From contig NZ_BDDE01000017.1 of the NCBI RefSeq assembly GCF_008327685.1, forward strand, positions 248,001 to 312,000: a stretch of 64,000 bases of DNA. Direction: 5' to 3'. This document shows positions 40,910 to 48,974 of this stretch, piece after piece. The notes under the pieces were generated by a model that did not search any database, had not been told where the DNA came from, and worked only from the letters and a program-made list of their open reading frames with translations. The DNA is from Actinomadura sp. K4S16 (GTDB lineage: Bacteria > Actinomycetota > Actinomycetes > Streptosporangiales > Streptosporangiaceae). Each line of letters opens with the position of its first letter. Position 1 is the stretch's first letter. The position numbers and the translations under genes are program-made.

Positions 40910-41641
40910 TCAGGCGTAGGGGTCCTCCTTCGCCAGGACGCGGCCGGCGAACTCCTTCAGCGCGTCCAGGGCGCGCAGGTACGGCATCGGGCCGTAGGAG
41001 ACGCGCGCGACGCCCGTCTCCGCCAGATCCCTGAGCGAGGTGCCAGGGAAGTTGTTCGCGTTGATCGGCCCCGGGATCCCCTTGACCAGGGACGGGAGGG
41101 CGTCCGGCGGCGCCGCGATCGGGTACACGCAGTCGGCGCCGGCCTCCAGGTAGAGCCGTCCGCGGGCGATCGCGGCCTCGACCGGGTCCGGCGCCTTGGC
41201 GACGAAGACGTCCGCCCGGGCGTTGATCACGAGGGCGTCACCGGCCGCCTCCCGGACGGCCGCGATGTACTCGGCCTGCGTCTCCGGCTTCGCCAGCTCC
41301 CCGGCGTAGGTGTCCTCCAGGTTGCAGCCCGCCGCCCCGATGGCGAGCAGCCGCTCGACCAGCTCACCCGGCTGGAGCCCGTACCCGGCCTCGGCGTCCA
41401 CGGTGACGGGGACGGTCGCCGCGCGGATGACGCGCTCGGCGGCCGCGAACATCTCCTCGACGGGCGCCCCCTCGCGGTCGGGGTAGCCGAGCATGGCGGA
41501 CACGGCGGCGCTGGCGGTGGCGAGGGCCGGGAACCCGGCCTCCTGGACGGTCTTCGCACTCCCCGCGTCCCAGACGTTGGGCAGCAGCAGCGGGTCGCCC
41601 GGCCGGTGCAGTTCCCGAAGGCGTGCGGCGTTGTCGGTCAT
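40910..41641 (-). CDS. Isocitrate lyase/PEP mutase family protein
   Basis: 243 residues from ATG 41641; GAAGGAG lies 6 nt upstream, deciding against the longer open frame. It begins NAARLRELHRPGDPLLLPNV and WDAGSAKTVQEAGFPALATA. VPVTVDAEAGYG holds the Mg-binding Asp/Glu and the GYG loop, and AAGCNLEDTYAGELAKP the second acidic pair (NLEDT). INARADVFVA and GADCVYPIAAPPDALPSLV follow. Family enzymes cleave or form C-C or C-P bonds in 2-oxo-acids (PEP mutase, methylisocitrate lyase, oxaloacetase, carboxyvinyl-phosphonate). The ICL KKCG loop is absent, arguing against isocitrate lyase. Substrate unknown. Confidence 0.9.
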   Translation of the reverse strand: MTDNAARLRELHRPGDPLLLPNVWDAGSAKTVQEAGFPALATASAAVSAMLGYPDREGAPVEEMFAAAERVIRAATVPVTVDAEAGYGLQPGELVERLLAIGAAGCNLEDTYAGELAKPETQAEYIAAVREAAGDALVINARADVFVAKAPDPVEAAIARGRLYLEAGADCVYPIAAPPDALPSLVKGIPGPINANNFPGTSLRDLAETGVARVSYGPMPYLRALDALKEFAGRVLAKEDPYA

Positions 41642-41781
41642 GTCTGTCTCCTTCACTTCCCTGTAGGAGCGGAGAACCCCGCCGGATTGTGACATCCGCC
41701 CCCGACGGCGGGCCCGTCCGGACGTCCGGGCCATGGGTTAGCGTCGAGCTGATCATTCGCTTTGCGACAAGGGAGTACGCG

Positions 41782-42810
41782 ATGCAGCCGTGGTCCGCCG
41801 AGCTCGCCGGCCGCCTGGAAGAGCACACCGTCAGCAGCGAGCTGCTGCGCGGCAACCCGCTGGGCGATCCGCACGAGCGGCCGGTCCTGGTGTACGTACC
41901 GCCCGGGTACGACGACGAACCGGACCGCCGCTACCCCAGCGTCTACGTGATCACCGGCTTCACCGGGCACGTCGGCATCTGGCGCAACCGGATGCCCTAC
42001 CGGCAGCCGTTCCCCGAGACGGCCGACGCGGTGTTCGCCTCCGGGGAGGCGCCGCCCGCGATCGTGGTGTTCGTGGACGCCTGGACGGCGCACGGCGGCA
42101 GCCAGTTCGTCGACTCGCCCGGCACGGGCCGCTACCACTCCTACATCTGCGACGAGGTCGTCCCGTGGGTGGACGGCCACTACCGGACGCTCGACGCGCC
42201 CGAGCACCGGGCGATCAGCGGCAAGTCCAGCGGCGGCTACGGCGCGATGATCACGCCGATGCTCCGCCCCGACCTGTTCGGCGCGCTCGCGACGCACGCC
42301 GGGGACGCCCTGTTCGAGTACTGCTACCTGACCGAGTTCCCCAAGTGCGTCCGCCACCTGCGCAAGTACGACGGCGACATCTGGCGCTGGTGGGACGACT
42401 TCAGGAGCCGCACCTCGTTCACCAAGCCCGAGGACATGGAACTGCTCAACATCCTCGGCATGGCGCTGTGCTACTCCGCACGCGAGGACGGCACGGTCGA
42501 CCTGCCGTTCGACCCGGTCACCGGCGTGCTGCGGCCGGAGGTGTGGGAGCGCTGGCTCGCGTGGGACCCGGTACGGATGGTGCCCGGGCACGCCGAGGCG
42601 ATGCGGTCGCAGCGCGCGATCTGGATCGACGGCGGGACGCGCGACGAGTGGTACCTCGACATCGGCGCGGAGGCGTTCCGCCGGGCGCTGCTCGACGCCG
42701 GCGTCGCGGAGGACGTGATCCATTTCGAGCTGTTCGACGCGGGGCACGGCGCCATCGACTACCGCTACCCGCTGGCGCTCTCCTGGCTCTGCCGCCGCAT
42801 CGCCCCCTGA
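41782..42810 (+). CDS. Alpha/beta-hydrolase of the enterochelin esterase/antigen-85-like family
   Basis: 342 residues from ATG 41782 with GGGAG 6 nt upstream. The hydrolase core shows VLVYVPPGYDDEPDRRYPSV, then VITGFTGHVGIW, IVVFVDAWTAHGGSQFVDS and the nucleophilic elbow GKSSGGYGAM with Ser in G-K-S-S-G-G. Later, DGGTRDEWYLDIGAEAFRRA holds the acid residue, and FDAGHGAIDYRYP contains the catalytic His. No signal peptide, so cytoplasmic. Family enzymes cleave ferric-siderophore or glucosyl/ester linkages, or act as feruloyl-type esterases. Monocistronic, with a strong terminator downstream. Confidence 0.9.
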   Translation: MQPWSAELAGRLEEHTVSSELLRGNPLGDPHERPVLVYVPPGYDDEPDRRYPSVYVITGFTGHVGIWRNRMPYRQPFPETADAVFASGEAPPAIVVFVDAWTAHGGSQFVDSPGTGRYHSYICDEVVPWVDGHYRTLDAPEHRAISGKSSGGYGAMITPMLRPDLFGALATHAGDALFEYCYLTEFPKCVRHLRKYDGDIWRWWDDFRSRTSFTKPEDMELLNILGMALCYSAREDGTVDLPFDPVTGVLRPEVWERWLAWDPVRMVPGHAEAMRSQRAIWIDGGTRDEWYLDIGAEAFRRALLDAGVAEDVIHFELFDAGHGAIDYRYPLALSWLCRRIAP

Positions 42811-42860
42811 CGCGGGCCGGGCGCCTCAACGCGCTCGCCGCCCCCTTGGTTCCCTGCCTG

Positions 42861-42892
42861 ACGGGCCGGGCCGGTTCACCGGCCCGGCCCGT
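42861..42892. terminator. Strong hairpin terminator after the esterase
   Basis: ACGGGCCGGGCCGG (42861-42874), loop TTCA, exact complement (42879-42892): a 14-bp perfect stem, 50 bp after the esterase stop. Confidence 0.9.
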
Positions 42893-43133
42893 CCGCGCTG
42901 GCAGACCACGGCCTTCCATTGGTTTCAGAGATTCCCTCCACAGAATTGAAAATCCAGAACCAAATGGATTTATTGACTCCCTTCCCGAACCACGGTGCAC
43001 TTCGGGTCAGCTCATCCGGATGAGTCCCCATCCAAACCCCCCGCCGGGCGGGCGGCGGTTCATGGAGCGCCCTCACAAAGGGTCTCCACGTGCCCCACCC
43101 CCTCCCCGCCCGGCACGTGGAAGGAGCACCCCC
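42893..43133 (+). promoter_or_regulatory. Control region of the M4 peptidase gene
   Basis: No gene is seen. It contains, in order: an AATCCA-N8-TGGATT inverted repeat (AAATCCA at 42950-42956, TGGATTT at 42965-42971) with TTGACT (42973-42978) right after it, a perfect 14-bp palindrome CTCATCCGGATGAG (43011-43024), and a 9-bp hairpin CCACGTGCC/GGCACGTGG (43086-43094/43112-43120). The hairpin is directly followed by AAGGAG and the GTG at 43134. The first element recurs near 47187-47220. Together these suggest a tightly regulated secreted-enzyme promoter. Confidence 0.6.
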
Positions 43134-45545
43134 GTGAGACACCAGACCGCGATCGGGGCGGCGGCGTTGTCCGTCGGCCTCGCCGTGGCGATGTCCTCGC
43201 CCGCCTCAGGTGCGACACCCCGCACCGCCCCCGCCGCGCTGGCCAAGCCGGACCCGCGCGCCGTCGCCGCCGCCTCGGCCGACCGCCTGGTCGCGGCGAA
43301 GCCCGCCGCGTTCAAGAAGGCCCCCGAGGACCGGATCGTCCGGCGCGGGGTCACCTCGGGCCTGCGCGGCCTGCAGTACGTGGCCTACGAGCGCACCTAC
43401 GACGGCCTGCCCGTCTACGGCGGCGACTTCGTCGTCACCACCAACGCCAGCGGCGGCGTGCTGAGCACCACCGTCGGCCAGACCCGCAAGCTCGACGTGT
43501 CGACCAAGGCGTCGATCGGCGCGGCGCAGGCCGCCAAGACGTCGCGCGCCCGCGTGTCCAAGGTCGAGACCGCGTCCACGCCCCGCCTGATGGTGCTCGC
43601 CGAGGGCTCCGGACGCCTCGTCTATGAGACCGTCGTCAGCGGCACCCAGAAGAAGGCCCCGACGAAGCTGCACGTGTTCGTCGACGCCAGGTCCGGCAAG
43701 GTCGTCAAGACCTACGACGAGGTCCGGGACGCGGCCGACGACCGCAGCAACTACCACGGCACGGTCGACCTCAGCACCGCCGCCACGTCCATGAGCGACC
43801 CGCAGCGCTCCGGCATCCGGTGCGGTGGCCAGAACGGCTCCACCTACACCGGCACCGACAGCGCGTGGGGCAACGGCAGCGGCACCGACCTGGAGACCGC
43901 CTGCGTCGACGCCCTCTACGCGGTCCAGAAGGAATGGGACATGCTGGGCTCCTGGCTCGGCCGCAACGGCATCAACGGCAGCGGCGGCGGCTTCCCGCTC
44001 CGCGTCGGCCTGAGCGACGTCAACGCCTACTGGAACGGCAGCTACACCAACTTCGGCCACAACCAGGCCGGCACCAAGCAGGCCACGTCGGTCGACGTCG
44101 TCGGCCACGAGAACGGCCACGCCGTCTTCACCACCACGCCCGGCGGCGACAGCGGCGGCAACGGCAACGAGAAGGGCGGGCTGAACGAGTCGGCCGGCGA
44201 CATCTTCGGCGCGCTGACCGAGCACTACATGAACGAGCCCTCCACCTACGACCCGCCGGACTACCTGGTGGGCGAGGAGGTCGACCTGGTCGGCCAGGGC
44301 CCGATCCGCAACATGTACAACCCGTCCGCGCTGGGCGACCCGAACTGCTACTCGTCCTCGATCCCGAGCACCGAGGTGCACGCGGCGGCCGGCCCGCAGA
44401 ACCACTGGTTCTACCTGCTGGCCGAGGGCTCGAACCCGACCAACGGCAACCCGACCAGCCCGACCTGCAACAGCTCCACCGTCACCGGCATCGGCATCCA
44501 GAAGGCCGGCCAGATCTTCATGGGCGGCCTGAACCGCAAGGTGACGAACTGGAGCCACGCCCGCGCCCGCATCGAGACGATCAACGCGGCGCTGCAGCTG
44601 TTCCCCGGCTCGGCCACCGAGTGCAACGCGGTGAAGGCGGCGTGGAGCGCGATCAACGTCCCCGCGCAGAGCGGCGAGGCGGCCTGCGGCACCCAGCAGA
44701 ACGACTTCTCGATCTCGCTCAGCCCCGGCTCCGGCACCGCCCAGGCGGGCGGGACGGCGACCGCCACGGTCAGCACCCAGACCACCGGCGGCACCGCGCA
44801 GCAGGTCTCGCTGTCGGCGACGAGCAGCCCGTCCGGCCCGACCGCGACGTTCTCGCCCGCCACCGTCACCTCGGGGCAGTCGTCCACGATGACGGTCACC
44901 GTCCCGGCCGGGACGGCTGACGGCACCTACAAGCTGACCGTCCTCGCCGACGGCGCGTCCGTCGACCGAACGGCCACCTACACGCTGACCGTCGGGCAGG
45001 GCCAGCCCGGTGCCGTCTACTCCGACGACTTCGAGTCGGGAACGGGCTGGACGACCAACCCGAACGGCAGCGACACCGCCACCACGGGGCGCTGGGAGCG
45101 CGGCACCCCGCAGCCGACCAGCTACTCCGGCACCAACCTGCAGCTCGCCGCCGCGAGCGGCAGCGGCGCCCTCGTGACGGGCGCGGCCGCCGGAACCGAC
45201 GCCGGAACCTATGACCTGGACGGCGGCACCAGCACCGTCCAGTCCCCGGCGATCAGCCTGCCGAGCGGCACCCTGTCGCTGAAGTTCTCCTGGAACTTCG
45301 CCTACCTCAACAACAGCTCGACCGACGACTACCTGCGCGTCCGCGTCGTCGGCGCGAACGGGTCGAGCACCGTGCTGAGCCAGAGCGGCGCCATGGCCAA
45401 CAAGGCCGGGGCGTGGCAGACGGCGACGTACGACCTGTCCGCCTATGCCGGCCAGTCCGTCCGCATCGTCGTCGAAGCGGCCGACGCCGGCACCGCCAGC
45501 CTCGTCGAGGCGGGCATCGACAACCTCACCATCACCAAGGCCTGA
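43134..45545 (+). CDS. Secreted M4-family (thermolysin-like) metallopeptidase with C-terminal modules
   Basis: 803 residues from GTG 43134 (AAGGAG 7 nt upstream). N-terminal Sec signal GAAALSVGLAVAMSSPASGA; FTP/PepSY propeptide to about 205. In the catalytic domain (about 210-510), HENGH (325-329) binds zinc and Glu352 in NEKGGLNESAGDIFGAL is the third ligand. A second active-site His is probably in TEVHAAAGPQNHWFY. An Ig-like domain (about 525-625) precedes a C-terminal module (about 630-803, starting SDDFESGTGW) shared almost verbatim with the M28 peptidase downstream. Extracellular protein degradation; propeptide is presumably cleaved autocatalytically. Confidence 0.95.
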   Translation: MRHQTAIGAAALSVGLAVAMSSPASGATPRTAPAALAKPDPRAVAAASADRLVAAKPAAFKKAPEDRIVRRGVTSGLRGLQYVAYERTYDGLPVYGGDFVVTTNASGGVLSTTVGQTRKLDVSTKASIGAAQAAKTSRARVSKVETASTPRLMVLAEGSGRLVYETVVSGTQKKAPTKLHVFVDARSGKVVKTYDEVRDAADDRSNYHGTVDLSTAATSMSDPQRSGIRCGGQNGSTYTGTDSAWGNGSGTDLETACVDALYAVQKEWDMLGSWLGRNGINGSGGGFPLRVGLSDVNAYWNGSYTNFGHNQAGTKQATSVDVVGHENGHAVFTTTPGGDSGGNGNEKGGLNESAGDIFGALTEHYMNEPSTYDPPDYLVGEEVDLVGQGPIRNMYNPSALGDPNCYSSSIPSTEVHAAAGPQNHWFYLLAEGSNPTNGNPTSPTCNSSTVTGIGIQKAGQIFMGGLNRKVTNWSHARARIETINAALQLFPGSATECNAVKAAWSAINVPAQSGEAACGTQQNDFSISLSPGSGTAQAGGTATATVSTQTTGGTAQQVSLSATSSPSGPTATFSPATVTSGQSSTMTVTVPAGTADGTYKLTVLADGASVDRTATYTLTVGQGQPGAVYSDDFESGTGWTTNPNGSDTATTGRWERGTPQPTSYSGTNLQLAAASGSGALVTGAAAGTDAGTYDLDGGTSTVQSPAISLPSGTLSLKFSWNFAYLNNSSTDDYLRVRVVGANGSSTVLSQSGAMANKAGAWQTATYDLSAYAGQSVRIVVEAADAGTASLVEAGIDNLTITKA
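45019..45542 (+). repeat. C-terminal module repeat, copy 1
   Basis: This segment of the M4 gene aligns without indels to 46614-47137 in the M28 gene (offset 1595). Between about 45055 and 45245 the DNA is nearly identical, including at synonymous positions. The encoded module (SDDFESG to DNLTITK) resembles the beta-sandwich P/CBM/MAM-like domains of secreted actinomycete proteases. Confidence 0.85.
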
Positions 45546-45616
45546 CCGCCCCCCGCCCGCGGCCCGTGACGGGGCCCGCTCCCCCGTCGCGGGCCGCGCC
45601 CTACCTGGAGGAACTC

Positions 45617-47137
45617 ATGAGATCGCGTATCTTCGCGACCCTGGGCGCGGCGGCCCTGGCGGCGTCGGCCCTGCTCGCCCCGTCCGGCGCCGCGGCCGCG
45701 CCCACCGCCCTGGCCGCGCCCGACATCCCGCTCTCCAACGTCAAGGCGCACCTGTCCCAGTTGCAGAGCATCGCCAACGCCAACGGCGGCAACCGCGCCC
45801 ACGGCCGCTCCGGCTACCGCGCCTCGCTCGACTACGTGAAGGGCAAGCTGGACGCCGCCGGCTACCAGACCAGCGTCCAGTCGTTCACCTCGAACGGCGC
45901 CACCGGCTACAACCTGATCGCCGACTGGCCCGGCGGCGACACCAACGACGTGCTGATGACCGGCGCGCACCTCGACAGCGTCACGGCCGGGCCCGGCATC
46001 AACGACAACGGCACGGGCTCCGCCGCGAACCTGGAGGTCGCGCTCGCCGTCGCCCGCGAGAAGTACGCACCCAAGCGGCACTTGCGGTTCGGCTGGTGGG
46101 GCGCCGAGGAGCTCGGCCTCGTCGGCTCGACCTACTACGTCAACAACCTGCCCTCCACCGAGCGGTCGAAGATCAAGCGCTACCTGAACTTCGACATGGT
46201 CGGCTCCCCCAACCCCGGCTACTTCGCCTACGACGGCGACGGCTCCAGCGGCAGCGGCGGCCCGGCCGGATCCGCCGAGATCGAGCAGACGCTGCGCGCC
46301 CACTTCCAGTCGATCAACGTGCCCGTCCAGGACACCGCGTTCGACGGCCGCTCCGACTACGGGCCGTTCATCCGGTACGGGATCGCCGCGGGCGGGCTGT
46401 TCACCGGTGCCGAGGGGCGCAAGACCACCCAGCAGGCGCAGCTGTGGGGCGGCCAGGCGGGCGTGGCGTTCGACCGCTGCTACCACTCCTCCTGCGACAC
46501 CGCGTCCAACATCGACGACACCGCGCTCGACCGCAACGCCGACGCCATCGCGTACGCCGTCTGGACGCTCGGCGGCGACGGCGGCACCCAGGAGCCGCCC
46601 GGCGACACCGTCTTCTCCGACGACCTCGAATCGGGCACCGGCTGGACGGCCAACCCGAACGGCAGCGACACCGCCACCACGGGCCGCTGGGAGCGCGGCA
46701 CCCCGCAGCCGACCAGCTACTCCGGCACCGACCTGCAGCTCGCCGCCGCGAGCGGCAGCGGCGCCCTCGTGACGGGCGCGGCCGCCGGAACCGACGCCGG
46801 AACCTACGACCTGGACGGCGGCACCACCACCGTCCAGTCGCCCGCGATCGCGCTGCCGGCCGGCTCGAAGACGCTGTCGTTCTCCTGGTACCTCGCCCAC
46901 CTGAACAACAGCTCAAGCGACGACTACCTGCGGGTGCGGATCGTCGGGCCGAACGGCTCCACGACCGTCCTCAGCCAGGCGGGCGCGGCGACGAACCGCG
47001 CCGGGTCCTGGCAGACGCAGACCGCGGACGTCTCCGCCTACGCCGGCCAGACCGTCCGCATCGTCGCCGAAGCCGCCGACGCCGGCACGGGCAGCCTCGT
47101 CGAGGCCGGCCTGGACAACCTCAAGATCACCAAGTAA
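45617..47137 (+). CDS. Secreted M28-family aminopeptidase with C-terminal module
   Basis: 506 residues from ATG 45617, with GGAGG 5 nt upstream. Sec signal at the N-terminus (AALAASALLAPSGAAAAPTA). The M28 catalytic domain (about 40-325) has zinc ligands in GAHLDSVTAGPGINDNG (His and Asp), GWWGAEELGLVG (Glu pair, including the general base), NFDMVGSPNPG (Asp) and RCYHSSCDTASN (His). The C-terminal module (about 333-506) is shared with the M4 peptidase upstream, 71 bp away. Extracellular removal of N-terminal amino acids, probably working with the endopeptidase to feed on protein. Confidence 0.95.
   Translation: MRSRIFATLGAAALAASALLAPSGAAAAPTALAAPDIPLSNVKAHLSQLQSIANANGGNRAHGRSGYRASLDYVKGKLDAAGYQTSVQSFTSNGATGYNLIADWPGGDTNDVLMTGAHLDSVTAGPGINDNGTGSAANLEVALAVAREKYAPKRHLRFGWWGAEELGLVGSTYYVNNLPSTERSKIKRYLNFDMVGSPNPGYFAYDGDGSSGSGGPAGSAEIEQTLRAHFQSINVPVQDTAFDGRSDYGPFIRYGIAAGGLFTGAEGRKTTQQAQLWGGQAGVAFDRCYHSSCDTASNIDDTALDRNADAIAYAVWTLGGDGGTQEPPGDTVFSDDLESGTGWTANPNGSDTATTGRWERGTPQPTSYSGTDLQLAAASGSGALVTGAAAGTDAGTYDLDGGTTTVQSPAIALPAGSKTLSFSWYLAHLNNSSSDDYLRVRIVGPNGSTTVLSQAGAATNRAGSWQTQTADVSAYAGQTVRIVAEAADAGTGSLVEAGLDNLKITK
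46614..47137 (+). repeat. C-terminal module repeat, copy 2
   Basis: Counterpart of 45019-45542, 1595 bp away. The near identity in the first 240 bp falls off in the second half (more substitutions after about 46850), as expected from partial gene conversion. Confidence 0.85.
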
Positions 47138-47645
47138 CCGCAGGCCGAGGGCCGTTTTCAGAGTTTTGCACGGCCCCGTTCACACAATTGAAAATCCAGT
47201 GGCGGATGGATTCGTTGACACCCCACCGCCCGCCGCGATGCACTCGTGGACGGCCCCTCCCCCACCCCCAGGGCCGTTCACCAGTACACCGCACGGGACG
47301 ATCTCGGCCCGCCCCGTGCACAGGAAGAAGCCGGGGACCCCGCCCCCCGCCAGCGCCCCCCGGCAGATGCCGGGGGGCGCTCTGTGTCTATGGCAGCGCT
47401 CTCCTCCTTCGGGCCTGGCGGCCCTCCATCGTCGGGCACTGCGGGCGATCGCTGGCATCGCTCCGGCTCGCCTTGGCGGCTCGCTTCGCGATCAGATTCT
47501 TGCTTCGCTCGAATCTGCCTTCGGACGCGATCGCGAGCTCCCAGGTTGTTGCGTGGTTGCTCGAGGGCTGAGATTCGTGCGGGCGTTCATGCCGCCTCGG
47601 GGCTGCGGTCCTCAAGCTGTCGGTGGGTGGGGGCAGACTGGGGGT
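47138..47645 (+). promoter_or_regulatory. Intergenic region after the M28 peptidase
   Basis: 508 bp with no convincing gene. It holds a second copy of the AATCCA-N8-TGGATT element (AATCCA 47193-47198, TGGATT 47207-47212) followed by consensus-like TTGACA (47215-47220). A perfect 13-bp terminator hairpin spans 47352-47381, and a 7-bp hairpin CAGATTC/GAATCTG lies at 47493-47517. The part 47400-47600 has GCTTCG-rich, repeat-like text seen in other actinomycete intergenic regions. No promoter for the following DUF2277 gene is obvious. Confidence 0.5.
47352..47381 (+). terminator. Strong hairpin terminator
   Basis: AGCGCCCCCCGGC (47352-47364), loop AGAT, exact complement (47369-47381), followed by TCTGTGTCT. 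It is 215 bp behind the M28 stop, so something between may be transcribed. Confidence 0.8.
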
Positions 47646-47858
47646 ATGTGCCGCAGCATTAAGACGCTTCGACCGCCGTATGCCGACGTTGTCACCGATG
47701 AGGACGTGAGGGCGGCGGCGCTCCAGTATGTGCGCAAGATCTCCGGGTTCCGGGCGCCCGCGTCGCACAACGCCGAGGCGTTCGACCGGGCCGTGGAGGA
47801 GATCGCGCGGAGCACCGCCGCCCTTCTCGAGTCCTTGGAGGTGCGGGGGCGCCGCTAG
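47646..47858 (+). CDS. DUF2277 family protein
   Basis: 70 residues from ATG 47646. MCRSIKTLRPPYADVVTDED matches the family's strongly conserved start, with IxCRxI/TLRPP and the acidic VTDEDVRAAALQYVRKISGF. It continues RAPASHNAEAFDRAVEEIAR. Small, soluble, cytoplasmic; function unknown. Its stop overlaps the convergent asd stop in a shared CTAG (47855-47858). Confidence 0.88.
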   Translation: MCRSIKTLRPPYADVVTDEDVRAAALQYVRKISGFRAPASHNAEAFDRAVEEIARSTAALLESLEVRGRR

Positions 47859-48877
47859 CTCCCCGCGGCGACCAGTTCGGCGATCTGGACGGTGTTGAGG
47901 GCCGCGCCCTTGCGCAGGTTGTCGCCCGAGCAGAAGAGGGCGAGGCCGTTCTCCACGGTCTCGTCGCGGCGGATGCGGCCCACGTAGGTGGGGTCCTGGC
48001 CGGCGGCCTGGAGCGGCGTCGGGACGTCCGACAGGACGACGCCGGGCGCGCCCGCGAGCAGCCCGCTCGCGCGCTCGGGGCTGATCGGGCGCTCGAAGCG
48101 GGCGTTGACCTGCAGGGAGTGGCCGGTGAAGACGGGGACGCGGACGCAGGTGCCCGACACCTTCAGGTCCGGGATCTCCAGGATCTTGCGGCTCTCGTTG
48201 CGGAGCTTCTGCTCCTCGTCGGTCTCGGCGAGGCCGTCGTCGACGATCGAGCCCGCCATGGGGAGGACGTTGAACGCGATCGGGCGCACGTAGACCGACG
48301 GCTCGGGGAACTCCACGGCCGTCCCGGAGTGGGTGAGCCGGTCGGCGGTCTGGACGGTCTTGGCCGCCTGGTCGTGCAGTTCGGCGACGCCGGCGAGGCC
48401 GCTGCCGGAGACGGCCTGGTAGGTGGAGACGACGAGGGCGGTAAGGCCGGCCTCCTCGTGCAAGGGGCGCAGCACCGGCATCGCGGCCATCGTGGTGCAG
48501 TTCGGGTTGGCGATGATGCCCTTGGGGCGCTGCGCCGCGGCGTGCGGGTTGACCTCGGCGACGACCAGCGGGACGTCCGGGTCCATCCGCCAGCCGGAGG
48601 AGTTGTCGATCACGACGGCGCCGGCGGCGGCGACCTTGGGCGCCAGTTCCCTGGACGTGGTCTTGCCCGCGGAGAACAGCACGATGTCGAGGCCGGTGTA
48701 GTCGGCGGCGGCCGCGTCCTCGACGGTGATCTCGGTGCCGTTCCACGGGAGCCTGCGGCCCGCCGAACGGGCCGAGGCGAACAGCCGCAGCTCGTCCACC
48801 GGGAATCCCCGCTCGGCCAGGATCTCGAGCATCTTGGCCCCGACCTGTCCGGTGGCCCCGACGATGCCGACTCTCAT
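47855..48877 (-). CDS. asd: Aspartate-semialdehyde dehydrogenase
   Basis: 340 residues from ATG 48877. NADP-binding MRVGIVGATGQVGAKMLEIL at the N-terminus, catalytic Cys in GIIANPNCTTMAAMPVLRPL (about residue 130), GSGLAGVAELHDQ loop and KVSGTCVRVPVFTGHSLQVN near the active-site His. Reduces aspartyl-4-phosphate to L-aspartate-4-semialdehyde, the branch point for Lys/diaminopimelate, Met, Thr and Ile. Aspartokinase, the usual partner, is not adjacent here. Overlaps the DUF2277 stop. A single-copy essential enzyme is expected. Confidence 0.96.
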   Translation of the reverse strand: MRVGIVGATGQVGAKMLEILAERGFPVDELRLFASARSAGRRLPWNGTEITVEDAAAADYTGLDIVLFSAGKTTSRELAPKVAAAGAVVIDNSSGWRMDPDVPLVVAEVNPHAAAQRPKGIIANPNCTTMAAMPVLRPLHEEAGLTALVVSTYQAVSGSGLAGVAELHDQAAKTVQTADRLTHSGTAVEFPEPSVYVRPIAFNVLPMAGSIVDDGLAETDEEQKLRNESRKILEIPDLKVSGTCVRVPVFTGHSLQVNARFERPISPERASGLLAGAPGVVLSDVPTPLQAAGQDPTYVGRIRRDETVENGLALFCSGDNLRKGAALNTVQIAELVAAGS

Positions 48878-48974
48878 GCCGCTCCCTCGTGTAGATCGCT
48901 CGACCGGGCGAGTCTGCCCAGGTCGGATGCAGGACGTCCAGTGAATAACCCTACGTGGAGGGTTCAAGGAATGC

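Noticed and set aside
47399..47560. Possible small gene or mobile repeat in the GCTTCG-rich stretch
   Set aside because: The text resembles recurring G+C-rich intergenic motifs, and short frames here lack ribosome sites; not enough for a gene or defined repeat family.
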